Shown: one piece after another, positions 33,284-41,720 of the stretch
How positions within the stretch are numbered: the stretch's first letter is position 1
Layout of the letters: each line of letters begins with the position of its first letter
From: Peterkaempfera sp044755465
GTDB taxonomy: Bacteria > Actinomycetota > Actinomycetes > Streptomycetales > Streptomycetaceae
Assembly: GCF_044755465.1 (NCBI RefSeq)
Contig: NZ_JBIVRB010000001.1
Location: 1,612,001-1,676,000, forward strand
Direction: 5' to 3'
Length of the DNA: 64,000 nt
Position numbers and translations under genes: made by a program
Notes under the pieces: model-generated
Databases searched by the model: none
What the model was told of the DNA's origin: nothing
Seen by the model: only the letters and a program-made list of their open reading frames with translations

Positions 33284-34111
33284 ATGCCCGACATCCACAC
33301 GTCCGACTCCGTCGCCCCCCGCCAGGCCCCGCCCCGGGTGCTGACCGTCGCCGGCTCCGACTCCGGCGGCGGCGCGGGCATCCAGGCCGACCTCAAGGCC
33401 ATGCTGGCGCTGGGCGTGCACGGGATGAGCGTGATCACCGCCGTCACCGCGCAGAACTCACTGGGCGTCCAGGGCTACTGGGAGCTGCCCGCCGAGGCCG
33501 TCCGGGCACAGTTCCGCAGCGTGGTGGACGACATCGGGGTGCAGGCGGTGAAGACCGGCATGCTCGCCTCCATCGAACTGGTCACCACCGTCTCCGAACT
33601 GCTCGCCGGGGTGGACGCGCCGGTGGTGGTCGACCCGGTCGGCGTCTCCAAGCACGGTGACGCGCTGCTGGCGGCCGAGGCGGTCGCCACCGTACGGGAG
33701 CTGCTGCTGCCGGTGGCCACCGTCGCCACGCCCAATCTGCACGAGGTCGAGCAGCTCACCGGGGTCCGGGTGGCCGGTGAGCAGGACATGCACCGGGCCG
33801 CCGAGGCGATGCTGGCGCTGGGGCCGCGCTGGGTCCTGATCAAGGGCGGCCACCTGTCCGGCGAGGCCGCCGACCTGCTCAGCGACGGCACCAGCGAGCA
33901 CTGGTTCCGCGCCGAGCGGTACGACAACCGGCACACCCACGGCACCGGCTGCACCCTGGCCAGCGCGGTCGCCGCCGAACTCGCCAAGGGCCGTGACATC
34001 CCCGACGCGGTCGCCGCCGCCAAGGACTACGTCACCGGCGCCATCCGCGCCGGCTTCCCCCTCGGCTCCGGCATCGGCCCGGTCGACCACGCCTGGCGCC
34101 TCCGCGCCTGA
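33284..34111 (+). CDS. thiD: Hydroxymethylpyrimidine/phosphomethylpyrimidine kinase
   Basis: Phosphorylates the pyrimidine precursor of thiamine twice. 275 residues, ribokinase fold: TVAGSDSGGGAGIQADLKAML, KTGMLAS, VVVDPVGVSKHGD, TPNLHEVEQLTG, IKGGHL and the catalytic HTHGTGCTLASAVAAELAKG. Starts 23 bp after pfkA, so it is probably transcribed with it. Confidence 0.94.
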   Translation: MPDIHTSDSVAPRQAPPRVLTVAGSDSGGGAGIQADLKAMLALGVHGMSVITAVTAQNSLGVQGYWELPAEAVRAQFRSVVDDIGVQAVKTGMLASIELVTTVSELLAGVDAPVVVDPVGVSKHGDALLAAEAVATVRELLLPVATVATPNLHEVEQLTGVRVAGEQDMHRAAEAMLALGPRWVLIKGGHLSGEAADLLSDGTSEHWFRAERYDNRHTHGTGCTLASAVAAELAKGRDIPDAVAAAKDYVTGAIRAGFPLGSGIGPVDHAWRLRA

Positions 34112-34135
34112 CCCGTGCGGCCCCGGGTGATCGTT

Positions 34136-34193
34136 CAGGGGCGCGGCGAACTGCGCGGGAACCACGCATGTGCGTGGTGGGCTGTACGTACAG
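34136..34193. repeat. Dispersed hairpin-forming element with two palindromes downstream of thiD
   Basis: AGGGGCGCGGCGAACTGCGC with following GGGAACC (34136-34163) resembles the core of the 85-bp repeats at 45.8-46.1 kb. It runs into the perfect palindromes ACCACGCATGTGCGTGGT (34161-34178) and CTGTACGTACAG (34182-34193). Non-coding. Confidence 0.6.
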
Positions 34194-34269
34194 TCCGTCC
34201 GCCCGTTGGTGACGCCCGCAGTTCCGCGCTGCGCGAGCACCCCGCACATGCATGGAGCGATCCGGCCGA

Positions 34270-34303
34270 ACCGTCCCGCTCGGGTGAGCCCGAGCGGGAC
34301 GGT
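34270..34303 (+). terminator. Strong hairpin between thiD and the membrane protein gene
   Basis: ACCGTCCCGCTCGGG (34270-34284), loop TGAG, perfect complement 34289-34303. Most likely the thiD transcript end. Confidence 0.75.
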
Positions 34304-34399
34304 ACGCATGGGTGGGGCGCTCTCGGGGAAGGCCCATCAGCAACAGCAGGCGAGATCGGTCGTCCCTCCGCGACTGCGGGGCACGCTCGGGAGGCGAGG

Positions 34400-35071
34400 A
34401 TGATGGCCGCCGAGACAGCACAGCCGCACGGCGGCGGCAGCGGGCGCGGACCCGTCCGGACGCTGGCGCGCCGCACCACGCTCTGCCTGCGCCAGGCGTG
34501 CGCCGCCGACCGCAACCCCCTGTGCCGCAGCAGCGACCGCAGACGGGCCAGGCTGCTGCTGGCCCTGGTGGCGATGCTGCTGCTGGCCCCGCTGCTGGCC
34601 GCCCTGGCCAGCGGCATGGTCTACCGCCACGGCCGGGACGCCGCCGCCGCCCAGGCCGCGCGGCGGCACCAGGTGACCGCGGTGACGCAGGTCCGGGCGC
34701 CGGACAACCGGGTCCGGGTGGGCCAGCAGTTCGAGGTGCCGACCGCCGCCCGGTGGAGCTACCCGGCCGGGCACGCCAGGAGCGGCCCGGTGATGGTCGC
34801 CCCGGGCACCGCCGCCGGGACCAAGGTGCCGCTGTGGGTGGACGGCGCCGGGCAGCCGACCCAGCCGCCGCGCAGCCGGGCCGACATCGCCGCCGACGCG
34901 TGGTTCGCCGCGGCCGGTACGCTCGCCGCGTTCGCCGCCCTCACCGTGACCGGCGCGGGCATCGCCCGCCGGAGCCTGGAGCGGCGCGACGACGAGGCGT
35001 GGGCCCGGCAGTGGGCCGAGGTCGAACCGGACTGGTCCGGCCGCCGCCCGCACGGCATCGACGGCCGCTGA
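34400..35071 (+). CDS. Rv1733c-like two-helix membrane protein
   Basis: 223 residues from ATG 34400, with GGAGG at 34390-34394. Layout: basic N-terminus with the motif CLRQACAADRNPLCR, a first transmembrane helix (LLLALVAMLLLAPLLAAL), an outside domain of about 100 residues, a second helix (GTLAAFAALTVTGAGIA) and a charged tail ending in a Trp-rich segment (WARQWAEVEPDWSGR). This is the architecture of the actinobacterial Rv1733c-like family, of unknown function. Confidence 0.8.
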   Translation: MMAAETAQPHGGGSGRGPVRTLARRTTLCLRQACAADRNPLCRSSDRRRARLLLALVAMLLLAPLLAALASGMVYRHGRDAAAAQAARRHQVTAVTQVRAPDNRVRVGQQFEVPTAARWSYPAGHARSGPVMVAPGTAAGTKVPLWVDGAGQPTQPPRSRADIAADAWFAAAGTLAAFAALTVTGAGIARRSLERRDDEAWARQWAEVEPDWSGRRPHGIDGR

Positions 35072-35116
35072 GCCCCGGGCCGCTGAGCCCGCTCCTGAGC
35101 CTGCCCGGACAAGCGG

Positions 35117-35152
35117 AAGGCCGGCCCACCCCAGCGGGGTGGACCGGCCTTC
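35117..35152. terminator. Bidirectional terminator between the membrane protein gene and rpmB
   Basis: AAGGCCGGCCCACCCC pairs with GGGGTGG-A-CCGGCCTT, one bulged A, loop AGC. Located between convergent genes. Confidence 0.8.
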
Positions 35153-35177
35153 GACGAACCGGGTGCCGGCCTGCGCG

Positions 35178-35363
35178 TCAGCGCGAGACCTTGCCGGCCT
35201 TGATGCACGAGGTGCAGACGTTGAGCCGCTTCGGCGTCCGACCGACCACAGCACGCACCGTCTGGATGTTGGGGTTCCAACGACGGCGGGTGCGGCGGTG
35301 CGAGTGGGAGATGTTGTTGCCGAAGCCCGGCCCCTTGCCGCAGACGTCGCAGTTGGCAGCCAC
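35178..35363 (-). CDS. rpmB: 50S ribosomal protein L28, zinc-binding form
   Basis: 61 residues from GTG 35363 (MAANCDVCGKGPGFGN), with GGAG 8 nt upstream; a GTG at 35372 would add three unconserved residues. Cys pairs CDVC (residues 5 and 8) and CTSC near the C-terminus form a zinc ribbon, so this is the C+ paralogue. Streptomyces often has a second, Cys-free L28 controlled by Zur elsewhere. Divergent from the DAK2 gene. Confidence 0.95.
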   Translation of the reverse strand: MAANCDVCGKGPGFGNNISHSHRRTRRRWNPNIQTVRAVVGRTPKRLNVCTSCIKAGKVSR

Positions 35364-35640
35364 GGGAGTCACTCCAAAGACTTCAGATCAGGTACGTTCC
35401 AAAACCCCGGAAGACCGCGGACCGTGGGTACGGGTACTGGGTCAGACCGAGAACGCCCGGGTCGGCCCCGGGCAACCGGAGCAGCATACACGCGCCGCTC
35501 CCGTAAGTACGAAACTACCATGGCTCGGGCACCGGCCGCCGCCGACCGCCCTCCGGGCCCGGATAGCCTTCCTGCCTGGACAGCCCATTCGGGGCGGACC
35601 GTGAACCGGGGTCCGCCGCACGCGCCAGTGAGGAGACCCG

Positions 35641-37374
35641 GTGCCGGACACGCTCGACGCTCCCGCCGTACGCACCTGGTGCCGGCTGTCGCTGGCCGCC
35701 CTGGGGCAGGCCCGCGAGGAGATCGACGCGCTCAACGTCTACCCCGTACCCGACGGCGACACCGGTACCAACCTCTACCTCACCGTCGAGTCGGCCGCCG
35801 CCGCGCTCGACCGGGCCTTCGAGCAGCCCGCCGACGGCGCCGCCCCCGGCCTGGCCGGCGCCATGCGGGCGATGGCGCGGGGCGCGCTGCTGGGGGCGCG
35901 CGGCAACTCCGGGGTGATCCTGGCCCAGCTGCTGCGCGGCATGACCGAGGTGCTGGCCGACGGCGCCGGACCCGACAGCCCCGGACCCGACAGCCCCGGA
36001 CCGGGCAACCTCGGACCGGGCAACCTCGGACCGGCCATCGGGGACGCCGCCGCGCTGCGCCGGGCACTGCGCCGCGCCGCCGACGCCGGGTACGAGGCCG
36101 TCGCCCGGCCCGTCGAGGGCACCATGCTCACCGTCGCCGCCGTCGCCGCGCAGGCCGCCCACGACTGCCCCGGCGGCCTGGTCGAGGTCGCCGCCGCCGC
36201 CCACGAGGCGTCCCGCCGCGCCCTGGCCCGCACCACCCGCCAGCTGGACGTCCTCGCCCGCGCCGGGGTGGTCGACGCCGGGGGCCGCGGCCTGGTCGCC
36301 GTACTCGGCGCCCTGGCGGACGCCGTGGCCGACCACACCCCGATGGGCCCGCTCGCGCTGCAACCCGGCCGCGCCCGCCACCCGGAGGCCCCCATGGAGC
36401 CGGACGGCGGCTGCGCGGCCGACCCGGAGCCGGTCGCGGCCGGCCACCCCGCCTTCGAGGTGATCTACCTGCTGGACGCCCCCGACGAGGCGCTGCCCGC
36501 ACTGCGCGCCCGGCTGGACGCGCTCGGCGACTCCCTGGTGGTGGTCGGCGGCGACGGCCTGTGGAACGTCCATGTGCATGTGGACGACGCCGGCGCAGCC
36601 GTCGAGGCCGGAGTGGCGGCCGGCCGCCCGCACCGGATCAGGATCACCCACTTCGGTGACACCGCCCGGCAGGCGGCGGGCGGCGACCCGCCCCCGCACC
36701 ACCACGAGCAGCCGGGCCGGGCCGTGGTCAGCGTGGTGCACGGCACCGGCATCGCCCGGCTGTGCACCGAGGCCGGCGCCGCCGTCCTGCACGCCGACCC
36801 CGACCGGCCGCCGTCCAGCGCCGAGCTGGCCGGCGCCGTCCGCCGGGCCGGAGCCCGCGAGGTGGTGCTGCTGCTCAACGACGCCGAGCTGCGGGCGGTC
36901 GCCGGGGTCGCCGCCGACCAGCTGCGCCGCGACGGCATACGGGTCGCCGTCATCCCCACCCGCTCACCGGTCCAGGGGCTGGCCGCGCTCGCCGTGCACG
37001 AGACCGGGCGGCGCTTCGACGAGGACGTCGTCGGCATGACCTCGGCGGCCGGCGCCACCCGCTACGCCGAGCTGGCCGTGGCCGAGGGGGAGTCCTGGAC
37101 GATGGCCGGGGTCTGCCAGGCGGGGGACGTCCTCGGCCTGATCGACGGCGATGTGGCCGTGATCGGCGCCGACCTGGTCTCCACCGGCGAGGTGGTGCTC
37201 GACCGGATGCTCGCCGCCGGCGGCGAACTGCTCACCCTGATCCTCGGCGAGGGCGTCCCGCAGCGGCTGGCGGACCGGCTGGTCGCCCATGTGCGGCGGC
37301 TGCGCCCCGAGGTCGACACGGTGGTCTACGACGGCGGCCAGGAGTCCGCGCCGCTGCTGATCGGCCTGGAGTAG
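35641..37374 (+). CDS. DAK2/FakA-like phosphatase-domain protein
   Basis: 577 residues, GTG 35641 with AGGAG at 35631-35635. N-terminal DhaL (DAK2) domain: NVYPVPDGDTGTNLYLTVE binds nucleotide and magnesium, followed by GARGNSGVILAQLLRG and VEGTMLTVAAVAA. A FakA-like middle and C-terminal domain follows (VSVVHGTGI, GGQESAPLLIGLE). A linker at about residues 113-127 is a tandem repeat (GPDSPGPDSPGPGNLGPG), an insertion caused by 12-15 bp DNA repeats. The FakA family works as the kinase part of fatty acid kinase with a FakB partner; the partner is not in this window. Followed by recG after 39 bp. Confidence 0.82.
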   Translation: MPDTLDAPAVRTWCRLSLAALGQAREEIDALNVYPVPDGDTGTNLYLTVESAAAALDRAFEQPADGAAPGLAGAMRAMARGALLGARGNSGVILAQLLRGMTEVLADGAGPDSPGPDSPGPGNLGPGNLGPAIGDAAALRRALRRAADAGYEAVARPVEGTMLTVAAVAAQAAHDCPGGLVEVAAAAHEASRRALARTTRQLDVLARAGVVDAGGRGLVAVLGALADAVADHTPMGPLALQPGRARHPEAPMEPDGGCAADPEPVAAGHPAFEVIYLLDAPDEALPALRARLDALGDSLVVVGGDGLWNVHVHVDDAGAAVEAGVAAGRPHRIRITHFGDTARQAAGGDPPPHHHEQPGRAVVSVVHGTGIARLCTEAGAAVLHADPDRPPSSAELAGAVRRAGAREVVLLLNDAELRAVAGVAADQLRRDGIRVAVIPTRSPVQGLAALAVHETGRRFDEDVVGMTSAAGATRYAELAVAEGESWTMAGVCQAGDVLGLIDGDVAVIGADLVSTGEVVLDRMLAAGGELLTLILGEGVPQRLADRLVAHVRRLRPEVDTVVYDGGQESAPLLIGLE

Positions 37375-37413
37375 GCGCGGGGCGCCGCCGCGTTGTCCGA
37401 GGCATGAGGTGGA

Positions 37414-39657
37414 ATGGACCCGATGTCCGCACTTGACGAACCCCTCCACAAGCTCGTCGGCGACCGCACCGCGAAGGTGCTGGCCGACAGCCTCAAGCTG
37501 CACACCACCGGCGACCTGCTGTACCACTTCCCGCGCCGGTACGCCGAGCGCGGCGAGCTGACCCGGCTGGACGACCTGGAGGTCGACGAGCACGTCACCG
37601 TGGTCGCCCGGATCGAGAAGGTCACCGTCATCCCCTTCCGGCAGCGCCGCGGCAACCGGCTGGAGGTGGTGGTCACCGACGGCAGCGGCCGGCTGACCCT
37701 CACCTTCTTCAACCAGGCGTGGCGGGAGAAGGAGCTGCGCCCCGGCGCGCGGGGGATGTTCGCCGGCAAGGTCGGCGCCTTCCAGCGGGTCCGGCAACTG
37801 GCCAACCCCGACTACCAGCTGCTGGACGCCGACGAGGGGTCCGGCGCCGCCGAGCGGTTCGCCGGGCGGCTGATCCCGGTCTACCCCGCCTCCGCGCAGG
37901 CCCCCAGCTGGAAGATCGCCCAGTGTGTGGAGGTGGCCCTGGACAGCATGGCCGCCACCGGCTGGGAGGGCGTCGGGGAGCCGCTGCCCCCGCAGCTGCG
38001 CGCCGACCGCGAACTGCTGCCGCTGCCCGAGGCGCTGGAGCGCATCCACCGGCCGCGCGCCCAGGTGGACGTGGCGATGGCCCGCTCCCGCCTCAAGTGG
38101 GACGAGGCGTTCGTCCTCCAGGTCGCCCTGGCCCGCCGCCGCGCCGCCGACCGCGCACTGCCCGCCGTCGCCCGTACGGCACCCGCCGGCGGCCTGCTGG
38201 ACGCCTTCGACGCCCGGCTGCCGTTCACCCTCACCGAGGGCCAGCGGCAGGTCTCCGCCGAGATCTTCGCGGACCTCGCCCAGGAGCACCCCATGCACCG
38301 GCTGCTCCAGGGCGAGGTGGGCAGCGGCAAGACCATGGTCGGCCTGCGCGCGATGCTGGCCGTGGTCGACACCGGCGGCCAGGCGGTGCTGCTGGCGCCC
38401 ACCGAGGTGCTGGCTCAGCAGCACCACCGGTCGATCACCGAGATGATGGGCGACCTGGCCGAGGGCGGCATGATCGGCGGCTCCGAGCTGGGCACCAAGG
38501 TCCGGCTGCTCACCGGCTCCACCGGCACCGCCGCCCGTCGGCAGACGCTGCTCGACCTGGTCACTGGCGAGGCCGGCATCGTGGTCGGCACCCATGCGCT
38601 GATCGAGGACAAGGTGCGCTTCCACGACCTGGGCCTGGTGGTGGTGGACGAGCAGCACCGCTTCGGCGTGGAGCAGCGCGACGCGCTGCGCGCCAAGGGC
38701 GACCGGCCGCCGCACCTGCTGGTGATGACCGCCACCCCCATCCCGCGCACGGTCGCCATGACGGTCTTCGGCGACCTGGAGACCTCGGTGCTGGACCAGC
38801 TGCCGTCCGGCCGCTCCCCGATCGCCTCGCATGTGGTGCCCGCGCTGGAGAAGCCCAACTTCCTGGCCCGCGCCTGGGAGCGGGTCCGCGAGGAGGTCGC
38901 CAAGGGCCATCAGGCGTATGTCGTCTGCCCCCGCATCGGTGACGAGGAGGACGACCCCAAGGCGCGCCGGAAGACCCGCAGGGCCGCCGAACCGGACCTG
39001 GAGGAGGTCGACGAGGGCGCCGAGGCCGACGCCGAGGAGCGGCGGCCCCCGCTGGCCGTGCTGGAGGTGGCGGAGCGGCTGCGCGGCGGCCCGCTCGCCG
39101 GGCTGCGGGTGGAGGTGCTGCACGGCAGGATGCCGCCCGAGGCCAAGGACGAGGTGATGCGCCGCTTCGCCGCCGGTGAGCTGGACGTCCTGGTCGCCAC
39201 CACCGTGATCGAGGTCGGCGTCAACGTCCCCAACTCCACCGTGATGGTGATCATGGACGCCGACCGCTTCGGCGTCTCCCAGCTGCACCAGCTGCGCGGC
39301 CGGGTCGGCCGGGGATCGGCCCCCGGCCTCTGCCTGCTGGTCAGCGACATGCCGGCCGGCACCGCCGCCAGGGCCCGGCTGGACGCGGTGGCCGGCACCC
39401 TGGACGGCTTCCAGCTCTCCCGGATCGACCTGGAGCAGCGCCGCGAGGGCGATGTGCTGGGCCAGGCCCAGTCCGGGGTCAGGTCCTCGCTCAAGGTGCT
39501 CTCGGTGCTCCAGGACGAGGACGTCATCGCCGCCGCCCGCGAGGAGGCCGCCCGGCTGGTCGCGGACGACCCCGACCTGACCCGCCACCCGGATCTGGCG
39601 AGCGCCTTGGAGAGCCTGCTGGACGAGGAGCGCGCCGAGTATCTGGAGAAGGGCTGA
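37414..39657 (+). CDS. recG: ATP-dependent DNA helicase RecG
   Basis: 747 residues. An N-terminal wedge/OB domain (DLLYHFPRRYAERGELT; VVARIEKVTVIPFRQR) remodels replication forks and Holliday junctions. The SF2 helicase motifs are LLQGEVGSGKTMVGLRAM (Walker A, about residue 299-316), VVDEQHRFGVEQR (DEQH box), MTATPIPRT, and TTVIEVGVNVPNSTVMVI; the QLRGRVGRG motif follows. A short acidic insertion lies after CPRIGDEEDD. The start could also be ATG 37423 (MSALDEP). Confidence 0.95.
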   Translation: MDPMSALDEPLHKLVGDRTAKVLADSLKLHTTGDLLYHFPRRYAERGELTRLDDLEVDEHVTVVARIEKVTVIPFRQRRGNRLEVVVTDGSGRLTLTFFNQAWREKELRPGARGMFAGKVGAFQRVRQLANPDYQLLDADEGSGAAERFAGRLIPVYPASAQAPSWKIAQCVEVALDSMAATGWEGVGEPLPPQLRADRELLPLPEALERIHRPRAQVDVAMARSRLKWDEAFVLQVALARRRAADRALPAVARTAPAGGLLDAFDARLPFTLTEGQRQVSAEIFADLAQEHPMHRLLQGEVGSGKTMVGLRAMLAVVDTGGQAVLLAPTEVLAQQHHRSITEMMGDLAEGGMIGGSELGTKVRLLTGSTGTAARRQTLLDLVTGEAGIVVGTHALIEDKVRFHDLGLVVVDEQHRFGVEQRDALRAKGDRPPHLLVMTATPIPRTVAMTVFGDLETSVLDQLPSGRSPIASHVVPALEKPNFLARAWERVREEVAKGHQAYVVCPRIGDEEDDPKARRKTRRAAEPDLEEVDEGAEADAEERRPPLAVLEVAERLRGGPLAGLRVEVLHGRMPPEAKDEVMRRFAAGELDVLVATTVIEVGVNVPNSTVMVIMDADRFGVSQLHQLRGRVGRGSAPGLCLLVSDMPAGTAARARLDAVAGTLDGFQLSRIDLEQRREGDVLGQAQSGVRSSLKVLSVLQDEDVIAAAREEAARLVADDPDLTRHPDLASALESLLDEERAEYLEKG

Positions 39658-39691
39658 TCCAGCGCGAAGCCGCAGGTCAGAGCCGATTGTC

Positions 39692-39741
39692 AGTGCCTTG
39701 CGCGACAATGGAGGTGTTCGGGAGGCACTCCGACAGTGCCT
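39692..39741 (+). promoter_or_regulatory. Competing hairpins in the leader of the 39770 gene
   Basis: AGTGCCT at 39692-39698, AGGCACT at 39723-39729 and AGTGCCT at 39735-39741 allow two exclusive hairpins using the middle segment. An ATTGTC/GACAAT inverted repeat (39686-39691, 39704-39709) lies inside the first loop. The nature of the signal is unknown. Confidence 0.35.
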
Positions 39742-39769
39742 GTCCCATGGACACCTGGGGGCTCATCAC

Positions 39770-40297
39770 ATGGCATTCCGTCACCTCAACGAACTCCCGC
39801 TCGGCGACAAGGTCTTCCGGATCGAGCTCGCCAGCGACGACGACCGCGAAGTCACCCTGACCCTCACCGGCTGGCGGGACGGCCAGGCCGCCGACCCGCT
39901 CGCCTCCGGCCGGCTCCGCCTCCCGGTGGAGGACGTCGCCTCGCTGCGCATCGCCCTCAACCGCGCGCTGCGGGCGCTCGCCATCGTTGCCGACGTCTCC
40001 GAGCCCATCCCCGACCGCGATGTGCTCCGCGAGCTCTACCCCGGCCACGGCGCCCCCTGGGTGCCGCAGCACGAGGAGGAGCTGGTGCGGCGCTTCCACG
40101 ACGGCGAGACCGTGGCCCGGGTCGCCGCCCGCTTCGGCCGCACCCCCGACTCCGTCCGCACCAAGCTGCGCGAGCTGGGCCATGACCCGCGCCGCCCCGA
40201 GTACTGCCCGCCCGACGGCTGCCTGTCCTGGTCCCGCTACGCCTCCCCGACCCTGCTCGGCGCACCGGACCAGGCACCCGCCACCGACGCCTCCTAG
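39770..40297 (+). CDS. Conserved protein with a C-terminal helix-turn-helix-like segment
   Basis: 175 residues from ATG 39770. The N-terminal half is a beta-rich domain (KVFRIELASDDDREVTLTLTGW) of unknown fold; the second half has EELVRRFHDGETVARVAARFGRTPDSVRTKL, which looks like a resolvase-type helix-turn-helix used in many transposase-like and sigma-factor-like proteins. It could be a DNA-binding regulator. It stands between recG and rsmD, with a leader that can fold in two ways and a terminator behind it. Confidence 0.72.
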   Translation: MAFRHLNELPLGDKVFRIELASDDDREVTLTLTGWRDGQAADPLASGRLRLPVEDVASLRIALNRALRALAIVADVSEPIPDRDVLRELYPGHGAPWVPQHEEELVRRFHDGETVARVAARFGRTPDSVRTKLRELGHDPRRPEYCPPDGCLSWSRYASPTLLGAPDQAPATDAS

Positions 40298-40305
40298 ACC
40301 GGCCT

Positions 40306-40341
40306 GCGGGAGCCCCGCCGGACCGCCGCCGGGGCTCCCGC
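40306..40341 (+). terminator. Terminator before rsmD
   Basis: GCGGGAGCCCCG (40306-40317) and perfect complement 40330-40341. A TATAGC (40344-40349) directly after it is a likely -10 for rsmD. Confidence 0.7.
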
Positions 40342-40393
40342 CGTATAGCGTGGAGCGCGTACCCCACCGCCGACCCCGAGGAAGCCCAGCCCC

Positions 40394-40972
40394 ATGACCC
40401 GCGTGATCGCCGGAGCGGCCGGCGGCCGCCGCCTGGCCGTGCCGCCAGGACAGGGCACCCGCCCGACCTCCGACCGGGCCAGGGAGGCGCTCTTCTCCAC
40501 CTGGGAGTCGCTGCGCGGCACCCTGCACGGGGCCAGGGTGCTCGACCTGTACGGCGGCTCCGGCGCGGTCGGCCTGGAGGCGCTCTCCCGGGGCGCCTCG
40601 CACGCCCTGCTGGTGGAGGCCGACGCCCGCGCCGCCCGGACCATCCGGGAGAACGTCCGCACCCTGGCGCTGCCCGGCGCCGAGGTCCGGCACGGCAAGG
40701 CCGAGCGGGTGGTCGAGGAGCCGCCGCCCGCCGTCCCCTACGACCTGGTCTTCCTCGACCCGCCGTACGCGGTCACCGACGCCGGGGTACGCGAGATCCT
40801 GCTCACACTCCACGCCGGGGGCTGGCTCGCCGCCGACGCACTCGCCACCGTGGAACGCAGCACCAGGGGCGGCGACTTCGGCTGGCCGACGGGGTTCGAG
40901 CCGCTGCGCTCCCGCCGCTACGGCGAGGGGACACTCTGGTACGGTCGCGCCGCCGCCGCTCCGGGATCATGA
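40394..40972 (+). CDS. rsmD: 16S rRNA (guanine966-N2)-methyltransferase
   Basis: 192 residues. MTRVIAGAAGGRRL start, PTSDRAREALFSTWESL, the SAM site VLDLYGGSGAVGLEALSRG and the catalytic motif FLDPPY. Methylates G966 in the 30S subunit. Placed 85 bp before coaD, the usual pairing. Confidence 0.92.
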   Translation: MTRVIAGAAGGRRLAVPPGQGTRPTSDRAREALFSTWESLRGTLHGARVLDLYGGSGAVGLEALSRGASHALLVEADARAARTIRENVRTLALPGAEVRHGKAERVVEEPPPAVPYDLVFLDPPYAVTDAGVREILLTLHAGGWLAADALATVERSTRGGDFGWPTGFEPLRSRRYGEGTLWYGRAAAAPGS

Positions 40973-41057
40973 TGTGTCCGGTTCGGCCGGGAACGAACGG
41001 GTAGCAGATCGGCCCACCCTCACGGCGGAGCCGCCGGGGCCGGAGAGCGAGGATCAC

Positions 41058-41552
41058 GTGTTGCGCCGCGCCGTCTGTCCGGGGTCCTTCGACCCCATCA
41101 CCAACGGCCATCTCGACATCATCGAGCGTGCCTCCAAGCTCTATGACGTCGTGCATGTCGCCGTCCTGATCAACCCCGCCAAGCGCGGCCTGTTCACGGT
41201 CGAGGAGCGCATGGGGATGATCGAGGAGGTCACCGCCGACTACGGCAACGTCCAGGTGGAGTCGCACCACGGCCTGCTGGTCGACTTCTGCCGCGACCGG
41301 GGCATCCCGGCGATCGTCAAGGGCCTGCGCGCGGTCAGCGACTTCGACTACGAGTTGCAGATGGCCCAGATGAACCACGGCCTGTCCGGCGTGGAGACCC
41401 TCTTCGTGCCCACCTCCCCGACCTACAGCTTCCTCTCTTCCAGCCTGGTCAAGGAGGTCGCGGCGTACGGCGGCGACGTCGGCCACCTGGTCCCCGGGCC
41501 GGTGCTGCGCCGGCTCACCGCGCGGATGGCCGAGCGCGCCGCCGAGCGGTAG
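41058..41552 (+). CDS. coaD: Phosphopantetheine adenylyltransferase
   Basis: Makes dephospho-CoA from phosphopantetheine and ATP. 164 residues from GTG 41058 (MLRRAVCPGSFDPITNGH). The TNGH motif and the ISS(F)LSSSLVKEVAAYGGDV segment identify the family; KGLRAVSDFDYELQM is the substrate loop. The frame is open further upstream, but conserved sequence begins here. Confidence 0.94.
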   Translation: MLRRAVCPGSFDPITNGHLDIIERASKLYDVVHVAVLINPAKRGLFTVEERMGMIEEVTADYGNVQVESHHGLLVDFCRDRGIPAIVKGLRAVSDFDYELQMAQMNHGLSGVETLFVPTSPTYSFLSSSLVKEVAAYGGDVGHLVPGPVLRRLTARMAERAAER

Positions 41553-41720
41553 CCGCCGGGCACACGCTTTCTGCCGATCTGTCACCAGCCGCCGCCCGGC
41601 CGGGTCGCGGCCCCGGACCCGTTCACCCGGAACCCCCCGGTGGTCGTAGAGTTCGACCGGGCGCTCAGCTTCCGGGCCGCCCCGCCGCACCCCGGCGCAC
41701 ACGGAAAGACGTGAGCCACA

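Noticed and set aside
34115..34399. N-terminal extension of the Rv1733c-like protein back to 34115
   Set aside because: The extension crosses the terminator and palindromes; the good ribosome binding site lies before ATG 34400.
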